A stretch of DNA of 64,000 nucleotides from Schizophyllum amplum (lineage: Eukaryota; Basidiomycota; Agaricomycetes; Agaricales; Schizophyllaceae). The stretch lies in NCBI GenBank assembly GCA_007026445.1, contig VDMD01000030.1:186001-250000 (forward strand). Direction: 5' to 3'. A model generated the notes under the pieces. That model ran no database searches. It was not told the DNA's origin and saw only the letters and a list, made by a program, of their open reading frames with translations. This document shows, in pieces, positions 11,477 to 22,021 of this stretch. The position numbers were made by a program, and so were the translations under genes. Each line of letters opens with the position of its first letter. Position 1 is the stretch's first letter.

Positions 11477-12509
11477 TCACAGTTTCAGGGTCTCCTTCAG
11501 CGGCGTCCAGCGGTGGTCCTCCCACAGCGCATTTGCGCCGCCGCTGCCGTCGCCGTCCGCCAGCTTCGTCTCCGTGTTGAGGTATCCCTTCTCTATGAAC
11601 TTCTGCAGCTGTGCGATGAAGGCCGCCCGCACACCCTCTACGCCAGGTATCGCGTCGACCCTTTCAACGGGTGCCTCGAAAACTGCTCCAAGCTCGTTGA
11701 GCGTGACGCGACTGCCTTCGATGCGCACAACTTTGTCTGCAAGAACGGATAGAGGGTGGCGCGTGACGACGTGGGCAACGAAGCCTGGGGTGCGCGCGTC
11801 AGTTTCTCATCCGCACCTACTGAAATGTAGGCTTACCTCCTATATCATCAGTGCTCGTGGTGGAGAACGGCGTGTCTCCCTTGAGAGAGCGCAGGATGTT
11901 GACCTTTTTGGAGGCCCCGTAGCCGACGAGCAGCGGGACATAGTCTTGGAATATGCCTGGCTGTGGCACGGTCAGCTACGGCGGCCGAGTGTGGGAAGGT
12001 TTCCCTCAGCACTCACGAAAACGCGCAGAGACGGCAGACCGATGGACTGCAGATGGTCTGACAAGGAAGGAGGTCAGCGTGTCCAATGCTCAAAAGATCG
12101 CCGCGGCACATTGCTCACCTGCAACCTGCATCTTCCCCTGCAAAAAGGGCGACACATCTTCCGCCGGGATCCCTTTCGTGATGGTCCCGTACTCGCTGGG
12201 CACGAACAGCTTCACCCCGGCGGCCTTCGCTGCGTTCGCAAGCGGGATCTGCTCCAGGACGGCGGAGCTGTTGACCGGGGATATCACGACTTCGACCTTG
12301 TGCCCGCTTAGGATGGTGGCAGTCGCGTCGACGTCCGAGTAGTTGATGCCGGCATGGGCGACATTCTCAGGTAGGTACGCCGGCCGGGCGGTGGTCGCCC
12401 GAGTGAGGACAAGGACGGACATGCCTGGAGTGGCGGCGAGAGTGAGGATAATCACCTTGCCGATAGCGCTCTGGGCTCCGGCCACAGCAATGGACTTGAA
12501 CACAGACAT
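11477..12509 (-). CDS. NmrA-like / isoflavone-reductase-like NAD(P)-binding protein
   Basis: Exons are 12509-12119, 12057-12017, 11960-11837 and 11784-11477, giving 287 residues. The N-terminus forms a Rossmann start (beta strand, then VAGAQSAIGK; the first glycines differ from the textbook GATGxxG). Then come an NADP-type Arg after the second strand (LVLTRAT), FVPSEYGT (typical of NmrA-like reductases), GKMQVAGEQ, VFPGIFQDY, and a C-terminal TLNEL segment ending in HRWTPLKETL. The acceptor for exon 3 was placed at 11960 because the next CAG would break the frame. Family members are atypical short-chain reductases or redox-sensing regulators; the substrate cannot be read from sequence. It lies tail-to-head behind FunK1-B, with no visible functional link. 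Confidence 0.85.
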
Positions 12510-13557
12510 TCTAGAAGAGTTGTGCTAGTGTGAAGCGAGGGATTGGATGAGAGATTAAGAGAATGGGAGATGTGAGAGGATGAACATCTTACCTGGGCCG
12601 TCCAGCGTCAGCGCTAGTTCGTCGGCAGTTGCCGCCTGCTCCGCCGGTTTGCCATGTGTGTGTAAAGCCGGCCGATAAGCGCCCAGGCTTGTTCTTGAAC
12701 CTCATCGTCGACGCTGAACGATACTGCAAAATTGTCTGTGTTGCCCGAGTTCGCGACCAACCAGCACCATTGTATTCTCTGCTTATAATGCAGCTTGCGT
12801 TCTAACTCAAGTCCTCTCAAACGCTCCACGTGATAACGCACCGCGCCACCGCCGCAATTTCGAGACGCGCTACTGAACAGTAAACAGGCACTGACTATTG
12901 AATGGGTGCCGTCATACTTAGGTCGGACTTGGGTACCGCGTATGATGGGGCGGGAAGGACGGTTTACTTGCACACCTGCGCGGGCGCCGGGGCTCCACAT
13001 CTGTATCTGCCTCCTCGAACCTCCGCGAGTTCTGCGCTTGTCTTCGTGACGGTAGGCGACGGTGAGCTTCTCTGTGCCAGCGCGCGTGCTCTCAGCCCCT
13101 TGACAACTCCACCTCGCAGGCTAATTACCACGAAACGGTTATTTTGGCAAGTGCGTCGATAACGCGTCAGAGCGCGACGACACGGTGTGAAAGGATCAGG
13201 AATGTGTGAAAGACCTTATCGTCCTCGCTGCATCTGTGCGTCCTCTTTTCCGGCCCTCTGCGCGCACGTCCGTCGAGGCAAACCTTCGTTCTCCAGGCGT
13301 TTACCGCGCTGTCCAACGCTGAACAGCTGCGCTGATAGTGACTGATCGGAGCGGCCTGTCAGTGACAGTAGTCTCGTAAATCATCCGTGCGTTTCGGTGC
13401 CTAGCACCTGCCAGCGTCTAACGCGTTCTCTACTCAGCGCCTAACGCGTTTTCGACGCGCCTGGTATCTTCACGTCCCCCTCGCCACCGCGTCCCTATTT
13501 CAGGATCAGCCCCATCCAATCCTCCCTAACCCCATCCACGTTAACCTCACATCCGAC
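12510..13557. other. Divergent intergenic region, NmrA-like gene / methyltransferase 1
   Basis: This 1 kb gap lies between divergent genes. Short open frames here lack family signals and convincing splice partners. Three TAACGCGT sites occur (see 13420-13448); nothing else was recognised. Confidence 0.4.
13420..13448. promoter_or_regulatory. Paired ACGCGT (MCB-like) sites
   Basis: ACGCGT occurs at 13420-13425 and 13443-13448, each inside CTAACGCGTT, and a third TAACGCGT is at 13162-13167. ACGCGT is the core bound by MBF (Mbp1/Swi6) in fungi for G1/S transcription. The pair sits 110-140 bp upstream of the methyltransferase 1 ATG. Regulation is inferred only. Confidence 0.35.
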
Positions 13558-16500
13558 ATGCAATCCCCGAGCCGCCCTCACTCCGCGGACTGGTCGGCGC
13601 CACCGAGGACAGGCCCCCGTGACCGCCGCAGCTTCTTCTCCCGACCTTCATCGCCGCTCTCATCGTTCTCCGGTCGCGAGTCGTTCACCAGCACGTCGTT
13701 CTCCAGCCATCCTTTGCTCTCCGGTCGTGCGTCTACCACTGGACATTCCTCGATCGCAGGCCACACTCCGTCCGCAGGCCATACTCCGCCCACCGACCAT
13801 ACGCCCTCTATCGCAGACCGCACAGCATCTTCCAAGCGCCAGTCGGTCTCTGGCCATACCCTGTCTGGGTATACCTCGCCTACCGATCGCACGCCCTCAC
13901 TCAGCAGCAGCACGCGATCGAATTCGACAATCTCGTCCCTGCGCCAGTTCTCCTCGTCCATCATGCAGCGGCTGGGAGAGTCATCCAGAAGCGGGAGCGG
14001 CATTCGTGCGAATGAGCTGTCTTCCAGCACGAATGGGGGGCTGTCGTCCAACGCACGTCTGCCGTACTCGAGGACCCCGTCGCAGCCATCGCACGCAACC
14101 TCTCCGCCACATGCGATCTCTCCCACTCAACTGAAGCCTCAACACGTGACCCCTCAGTCCCGCCCTCCACCCCAGCCGTTCATCCTCCCAAGCGGCCGCT
14201 CGCGCGCCGTCCCGTCGAACGTCACGCCGAACACGCAGCCTTCGTGGAGCAAGTTGAAGGGGAAGTTTAGGAAGCAGAAGGGGAAGGGGGAGGTGAGTCT
14301 AGCTGTTTATCTCTGTCGTTGTGCTTTACCCTTGTTGTGTTTAAGTTCTCTGTTGTCGTGTTTAATTTTCTCTCTGCCATTGTGTTCTCCCTGTTATCCC
14401 GTTACAATGAGCCTGAGCATTGCGATCCCTCATGAGTGCCAGAAGTTGAATAAAGCGCTAACGCCTCTTCACACAGTCATCCTCGGCACCTCAGTCGCCT
14501 TACGCAGTCGAGGACCCCCGCACGATCGCATACCCGTACGTCGAGGGATACCCGCATGGAGAGGCATACCCGCATGAGGGGACACACTCGCGCGGAGAGA
14601 CCTACCCGCAGACAGCTGGATACCCGCGAACTACTGGATACCCTGAAGGACAAGAATACCACGACTCATCGCAACACCACCACTCGTCACAATACCACCA
14701 ATCATCGCAATACCCACATGCAGACGGATATCCAGCCACCTCGTCATACCCTACCTCCTCACACCCCGAGGTTGGCACGCTCACCCGCGAGGCCGTCGCG
14801 TCTCTGTCAAGTCCGGTCGCCTCCTCCGACTTCGATGCGTCGTCAGAGATTCACTACGACAATCGCTCTGCAGCCGATGGCAATGGCTACGCGGCCGATG
14901 GCAATAGCTACGCGCCCGACGGCAATGGCTATGCAGCCGATGGCGATGGCTATGCGCGCGACGACATTGATGGCCCGCCGAATCACGAGCACTACGCGCC
15001 CGATCGCGACCACTACGCGCCCAATCCCTCCTCGCCTAATCATTCCTCGCCTAATCATTCCTCGCCTAATCCCTCCTCGCCCGAAGTCCGCTCCGCGCAC
15101 TCTTCGTCGACGGACTCGTCGCAGGCGCAACATCCGCAAGCCCACCAACATCCGCAAGCCCACCAACATCCGCAAGCCCACCAACATCTGCAGGCGGCGC
15201 AACATTCGCAGGCTCACCAATATTCACAGGCCCACCAACATATACAGGCGGTCCAACATATGCAGCCACGACATGGCTGGCTGTCTTCCTCTGCGAGCGA
15301 GTCTGGTCACGCCATGACACCTGTGGCCCATGCGTCCGTCCCAAACGCGTCCTCCAGCCCGGGCTTCGCGTCCTCCAATTCTGGCTTCGCGTCCTCCAAC
15401 CCGGGCTTCGCGTCCTCCAACTCTGGCTTCGCGTCCTCCAACCCGGGCCTCAGCGCGTCCTCTAGCCAAGGCTTCGTCTTCCCCGCCTCCCGCTCCCGAG
15501 CGAAGCCGCATCGCACGCCGGCGACGTTGACCTTCAGCAAGCGGCCCCGGACTGCTGGGTCGGAGAGGTGTGACCTGACAGACGGGGAGGGGATGATGCG
15601 GGTGGATGAGCGGGTGATGCGGGTGGGTGGTGGGGGCGGTGTGGGCGGTGTGGGCGATGGGGACAGTGGGGGGTTGAGGAGGACCGTAGGGGGCCCGAGA
15701 GCCGTGAGAACGGGGGCGGGAGGGTCTGATGGAGGCCTGGGGCTGATGCGGACGGCGGGAGGCGTGATGCGGATAGAGGGAGGGGAAAGAGAGCGGCGCA
15801 CGGGCGTCGATGACGTAGCGGCGCTGTCGCCCTCGGAGTCGCGGGCCGAGGAGCCGCGCGCCTCGCCCTATACCGTCGCGCCCTCCCAACACCCACTCAC
15901 GACCTCGCCGTACACACACGCGCCATTCCCGCAGCACTTTGCGCCCTTCGCATACCCGCCATCAGCGTATCCATCCGCAAACGCGCGATCCACATCCGGC
16001 TCGGAGTCCTCAGACGTGCGCCGGCCTGGGTCCACTGGTCATCCAAGGGGGTCAGACGCGCACCGTTCGGGCTCGGAGGGCCAGCGCCCGGATTTTATTC
16101 CCGCTTCGCCTAGGCAGAAGTTGCGCGTGGTGAATAGGGCGCCGCCGGAAGAGGAGCACGTCCTGCAGGACGGCAATGGGATGATGCTGGAGGATGTGCG
16201 TGTGTCGCGGGAGGAGGACGGATATGCGCCGCCGGGGTATCAGCGCTCGTCGTTGCCCGGGTACGAGCGTACGCTTCCGGAGAGCCACTCAGCGTCGTCG
16301 CCGCATGGTGTTCAGTCCTCCCCGCATGACGCTCCTCCTCAGCCTCAAGCTCATCGCGCACCGTTATACGACCCTTACAACATGGCGATGCTTGAAGCGT
16401 GCGTATTTTATCATGTTGACTTTTGCCGATGGCGCGCTAACCAACTCTCTAGTGACCGCGCCACGCACGAGCTCCTCCGACGGCTTCTGCCTGGGAAAAA

Positions 16501-18250
16501 CTCTGGCCCAGGCTCATCCTCGCCGACATCTGGCGACCGCCCCACCTCTCCTTCCTTCTACGACTACTCTACTGCCCCGCCGGCGACCGCGCTCGACCTC
16601 GGCTGCGGGCAGGGCCAGTGGCTGCTCGACGCCGCGCGCGCCTGGCGTGGGTACGGCACGCGGGTGACGGGCATGGACGTCGTGGACGTGATGCGGGACG
16701 CGCGGCGGGAGATGAAGGCGGGTGGGATGGGGGATGAGTGTGTGGGGTTTGTGAGGGGGGATATGTGAGTGGGAATCTTGTGGCTTCGCTGGTTTCGTTA
16801 TCCATTCTCGTGCTTTCAATCTTTGATCGTTCTCGGCTCTTTGATTTTCTTATTCCTTCCCCTTCTTTTCGCTCCCCAACATGATTGTTCCGCTTCTGTG
16901 AACTCCAAGCACTAATCATCTCCCCACAGCCTACAAACCCCACTGCCCTTCCCCGACGGCGCCTTCGACCTCGTCCGCATGGCCGGGCTGACGCTTTCGG
17001 TGCCAAGAGACGCCTGGGAGGGCCTCTTGTGCGAGGTGTGTCGTGTACTCGCCCTCGGCGGTCGTCTTGAACTCGTCGAGGATCGCGTATGCTTTCCTGC
17101 GAGGGAGTTCATGGAGGCGGCCAAACGAGGGGGCGTCTCTGACGAGGAATCCCTCGATGGCAATGGCGATGGTGATGGCGATGGAGCCCTGGATGGTGCT
17201 CGTGCAGCGGAGGCCGTGGAGGACGCGCGCGCGGCCGAGGCGCTGGAGAGCGCGTACAGGGACATGCTGTCTGCGGCCTTCGGCGTCGACGCCGACCCGA
17301 GCGCGCGGCTGCAACAGCTCATGGAGGATATCTTCGGCCACCAGCGCGAGATGTGCGTGTTGCGTCTGGCGATGGCGGACGGGAAGGAGATGGAAGTGGG
17401 GGGCACACAAGATGACGAAGGGGAGAAGACCAACAAAATGGTGGAGGGGGAGGGTGCAAGTCACAAGGATGCGATCCCGGACATCCTGGATGGCCCACCG
17501 ATACATGGGGGTGCGAAGCGCGCGTATACGTCACTGAACCCGACCTCACCTCGCTCGGGCCTACTTCTCTCTTCGAACGCATCTACCGCGGATGCTACCT
17601 CAAGCACGCGCCCGACTTTCCTTCCAATGCGGCCCGCAGAGGTCGCTGCGCACGCGACACGGCATGCGCGCGGGCTCATCGCCGCGCGGGACCGCCTCGT
17701 CGAGTACGCGGTGCGCGCGGCGGAGGTGGCGAATGCGGATGAGGTGCGGCAGGCGACCGCGGAGGCGGTGTGGGCGTATGAACGGGGGCTGGCGGAGTGG
17801 GAGAAGGGGGTTAGACGGAGGGGGAGGCGGAAGACGAGTCGGGGGACGGCGGGGGGAGTGCATGCGGTGGCGGGAGTGCAAGCGGCGGAGGAAGTGAACG
17901 CGAGGACGCGCTCACCGGCTCGGCGGACGGGGATGAACATGCGGCGGCATCCGTCGCTCCGGGAACCTGCGCTGCCGGACTCGCCCATCCTGCCGCCGCC
18001 GCCGTTTAACGCTGGCGGGTAAGTTTGACTATCTGAGTGTGGTCTCGGGTGGGCGAAAGCTGACGATAATTGCAGGCCTGCGTCTCCTCCGGTCTCGCCT
18101 TTATGTTCGCCAACTGCCACGCTGAACGCAGAGGCGAGTCCCTTCGGTTTTCCAGAGGGACATGAGGCATCGCAATCGCCGGTTCAGAGGACGTTTGTGA
18201 GGGAGTTTCGCGTATACGAGGCGATCAAGGTTAAGGGCGCGGTTCTGTAG
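13558..18250 (+). CDS. MT1: long disordered protein with SAM-dependent methyltransferase domain
   Basis: Exons are 13558-14292, 14477-16398, 16453-16764, 16930-18018 and 18076-18250, giving 1410 residues. The intron at 16399-16452 is 54 bp and does not shift frame; it is called because of a perfect CTAAC branch site and the paralogue MT2. Residues 1-880 are low-complexity (Ser/Pro/Tyr/His). They include a YP-rich stretch, AHQHPQ repeats near 15130-15190 and NSGFASSNPGFASS repeats near 15360-15450. From about 886 there is a class I methyltransferase: motif I LDLGCGQG (934-940), a post-I acidic strand (MDVVD), then DLVRM and GGRLELVED. A helical region (AEVAAHATRHARG) and the tail TFVREFRVYEA follow; similar elements end MT2. 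It resembles large LaeA/UMTA-like fungal methyltransferases; substrate is unknown. Confidence 0.8.
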
Positions 18251-19839
18251 TAGGACTTGTGGGAACTGGGACACGACCGCTGTAGACTATATGTTTTAGC
18301 AGTTATAGATAAGTGTTGTGCCGTGTACTGTACGTGCGGTGGCGGTCAGTACAACTTACTTGAACTAAATTCAACTTCAACTTGCATTTGTGGGCGCATC
18401 GCGGCCCGGCACGTGTGACGAGCCGATCGAGCCGACAGCGGCCCGCGTCGCTGAGCGTTGTGACGGAAATTGGATTTTCTGGCTTCTGGCTCCACGTCCT
18501 GCTGCTTCAACCTCAAGAGAGCTCGTTAAACTGTATGAAGACCAAGGGGAGCGTCGAAGGACTTCAATCCCAATCTGCTTACTGATGAGTCTGGCCGCTC
18601 CTCCTGTTACCGTTGCTTTGAGCTCTCCGCCTGAAGTACTGCAAATTATGTGGCTGCGAAAATGCGCTGCGGCATCCTCCTTGCATCCTCCTGGAGCTGG
18701 GCTCCGCGTCTTATGGGAAGCGCTCGGCAGAGAGCACGCACGCACAGAGCTCTTGATACGTGGCACCTCTGATACTTGGACCTGTAACCTGCCAGGAGCC
18801 CAGATTTCATGAAAAAGAGTATCGCTCGAGGACGGACTTTCGTGCCCTTGCTCCGTTACCAAGCAAGAGGAGGAAACAAGCTGCTCACGCCTGTCGACGC
18901 CGGACCCCCTTGATCCATCCCCCTCTTCGAGTCTACAGCTGTGGTATAGTTGAAGAACCGCGAACGAAGGCGCAATTGGATGAGGACGACGACGTACTAC
19001 TACGCGACGAGTGCGGCAAATATGGAAAAGCTCGAAGTTGATGGGCATGCCCGAGCATGTTTGGGATGGCCGAGCTTCACATGATATGAATGCGCGGTAG
19101 TAGATCGTAGCGATGGCAACAGCAAATGCTGGTCTATGAACCCATACGGCGCGCCAAGGTGAAGTCTGCCACATCTGCTTTTATGACCTTGCTCATCCTA
19201 CGCCCAGGAAAGCACGCTGGGAATGGACCGTTGCGAGAGTCATAGCAGAAGGCGCGGGCTGGAGCTAGTGAGTGGGACGTTGAATGCGCCGCGCTCTGGC
19301 CCCCAGGCCCATCGGGCGGGATCTGATCTGCTCCCGTGTACTATTGTGCGAGTCCTTGACCATCAGAACTGCCTTTTCTGATCACTACACGCAGGTGATG
19401 CAACTTGTGACCGGAACGAACGACGGATTGACCGGAACAGACGACGGATTGACCGGAACCAACGGCGAGTTGACCTTCGCGTCGTCCGCGATTTATGACC
19501 ATCTCACTACACAGGACCCATATATTGCGTGCAAGATAGGTGACAACGGCGTCCCAAAGCATAAATGCTGTACCCTCCACAAAGAGGCGGCTATGCTCCG
19601 CGCGCGTGATGTGTTTGGCTGGAGAGGGCGCAATGACCGAGCGGCGCGACATGAAAAGCTGGTCGCGATAATTGATCCTGCATATTCGAACCTACTCCGC
19701 ACCGCTACCTTCCCCGCCGCTTTCCCCGTGACCTCCAACTCTTTTGTCTCCTGCTCCTCGTCGTTTCATCGCTTCGCTTGTCTCTGATCAACGTATTGTT
19801 TCTACATATCACCGCCTTTTCCTAATCGCCTCTCTAATC
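18251..19839. other. Intergenic region, MT1 to Z1
   Basis: This 1.6 kb gap holds long open frames on both strands (18377-19174 minus; 18390-18812 plus), but they overlap, lack partner exons and show no firm domain. The plus frame has a weak F-box-like string (LSSPPEVLQIM near 18630), possibly a relic. A 21 bp tandem repeat lies at 19408-19475. Confidence 0.35.
19408..19475 (+). repeat. Three tandem 21 bp repeats
   Basis: Three imperfect copies of a 21 bp unit that begins TGACCGGAAC, starting at 19408, 19429 and 19450, with a partial fourth (TGACC). They lie about 430 bp upstream of the Z1 ATG. The unit is 7 codons long, but no gene is recognised across it. Confidence 0.75.
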
Positions 19840-22021
19840 ATGTCCGACTTCACGAATCAGCTGGACAACTCTAATCTCTGGTTCCCGACATACCCATCTG
19901 ATGGTGGCATGCCACAGCAGGTTCAGAAGGAGGAGCCCGACATGGGCTGGGGCGAGTGGGATAATCTGGGCGGATTTCCAGCGGACATAGGCACGGTCGA
20001 CTTCGGTGGCCCATCGGACGCGCCGTCCTATCCTATGGACGACTACACCAACTCCTTCGACCCTCTGTTCCTCTCCGGCAACAGCCAACCCGCCCAGCAG
20101 CCTTCCAAGCCCGATTACTTCGACGGTGAGTACTGTGGCCTTTTTGACGTTCTGTTGCTGATGATTGTCTAGGTCTCTCAGCGGGACCTATGGACGCCCA
20201 ATCCCTCACGGGGCCTTCAGGCGGAGTTCAGGATGGCAGCCTTTCTGGTGCGTATTCTCCCACTTCTCGCCGACGCGCTTTCTGACTCTTTGACAGCGGA
20301 CTTCAACGTTGATGACCATGTGACCTCGGAAGCGCCCCGTGACACCCAAGCCGCTACGAACCAAGGACATGAGTTCGAGCAGTACACGCACGGCGGCCCA
20401 GCCACGGCCGACCCGACTTCCCAGTGGGATACGCAGTATGGGAATTACTTTCCGTGCGAGACCTTACCTGGTGCGTGTTATCTTCTTCAGTACCGAGATA
20501 CAGAATTGACAATATATGTAGATGCTGCCAACGTCGCTCCTTGCGACTTCAGCGTACCCGCGTGGAACCACCAGGACGCCCAGTTCTCGGCCGATGGCGA
20601 TTTTGCATGTTCCGGGGACGCACAAGCAACGTCCGCCTCCACCGCGGGCCTTGGTCTGCCCGGTCCTGCGCAGGCATCCGCTTTCATGCCCGGTCCATTC
20701 GACAACTCGTTCAACGGTGCAGGGTACCCTAATGAATACGTCAACCAGACCGAAGCGATTCCGCACGCCCCTCGTCAATCCCAGCCTTGGGTCCCGCAAC
20801 CGCCGCCTGCTCCTCAGACCACCAGCACCCAATATGCTGCCTACCCCAGCGCGGGCGTCCCTTCCAACTCTGACGCCGTTCATCCTGCATTCTGCTTCGC
20901 GGGAATCAGGTTCCCGTCGCCCTCCGAGCCATTGCCGCCAGTGCCGACCGCGGCGAAGACCCCGATCCACACTTCGCCGGCAACACGTCCGCCGTTCGCG
21001 AGCCCCAACTACACGGCGCCCATGGGCCACATGCCGAACACGAACCGTACATTGCCCACCAGCCGCACGTTGCCCACCCACCGCACGCTGCCCATGAGCG
21101 CGAACCGCACGCCGCCAGAGCGGACCCCGCCGATGACCTCTGGCCCCACGTCTCCGGACTCGCCTGAGATACAGGAGGTTTCATGCCGGGGGAGTCCGAT
21201 CAAGAAGGGGAAGGGCAGAGCGACTAACCAGCAGTGAGCATTGCTTCTTTGATGTGACTGTATTCTGAAGCTGACAACTTTCGTGAAGTACGGGCGCTGT
21301 ACGTTCTGCGAAGCCAGACCCGAGGATGGCAAAGCCCTACAAAAGGGTGACACAGTCGAGCGCTGGAATGGCTCAACTTACCGGAAGGCCGATTGTGCCA
21401 ACGCGAGGGAGGCCGCGCAAGAATGCTCTGCTAGCGCATGGCGCTGGTCCATCGGGGTTTCAGGCGGCATCAAGCTCTCGCGGCGCCTCCATGTTTACGG
21501 ATATCCTGCCTCCCAGCGCATATGACCCATCCACGCTCGGCAATCTTCCGCCTCCTGGCGCGTACCACCCAAGCATATTCCCGCGCTCTGGGCTCACGTC
21601 TACTTTGCCTGTGCACGCTTCGCCTCGCATGCAAGCTCCCATGCTGCCGCCGTTCTTCGCTGCTCCACCACCGCCTTTCGCTGCCCCATCCACTTCGTTT
21701 GCTCATCCGCTGCATTCTTCCTTCTTCCCGCCACCGCCCGCTGCCATGTCGGCCAGCTCCCCGGAGATCAATTTGAGCAGGATCTGTGGATGGCACGATG
21801 AGATGGATGGGCGCTTCATCGAGTGCACGGCCCATATCGCAGGCTCCTCGAAGGGGCGCCTATTTGAAGCCTTTAAAGCTCACCTCGAAGGTGCGCACGG
21901 TATCGTTCACCAACAATCGATGTATCATACGTGCCATGTGCGCAAGATGAACGGGGAACCGTGCCTAGAGAGAAGGGTCAAGATGGCAGAACACATTCTT
22001 AAAATGCACAAAGATTCCTAG
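19840..22021 (+). CDS. Z1: Pro/Ser-rich protein with double Cys/His zinc-finger C-terminus
   Basis: Exons are 19840-20125, 20173-20247, 20297-20470, 20522-21233 and 21289-22021, giving 659 residues; introns are 47-55 bp. About 580 residues are low-complexity, with repeated NRTLPTSRTLPTHRTLP units and Pro-rich stretches. The C-terminal 78 residues carry two Cys/His sets: C582-x12-C595-x18-H614-x4-H619 and C631-x9-C641-x9-H651-x4-H656. The layout is shared with Z2 (25199) and Z3 (41688), but here the first finger begins CGWHDEMDG instead of CPW. The start of exon 3 (ADFN..DHVT) matches the start of Z2 exon 3. The long Cys-to-His gap is unlike standard C2H2 fingers. A DNA-binding or transcription role is only inferred. 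Family name not recognised. Confidence 0.72.

Noticed and set aside
11477..12509. Reading the NmrA-like gene as part of a secondary-metabolite cluster
   Set aside because: No polyketide synthase, peptide synthetase or terpene synthase lies nearby; the DUF1772 gene is 40 kb away.
13578..14126. Minus-strand open frames within MT1 exon 1
   Set aside because: Shadow frames of low-complexity Ser/Pro/Thr codons.
18377..19174. 265-codon minus-strand open frame between MT1 and Z1
   Set aside because: No recognisable domain, and it competes with open frames on the other strand; no adjoining exons.
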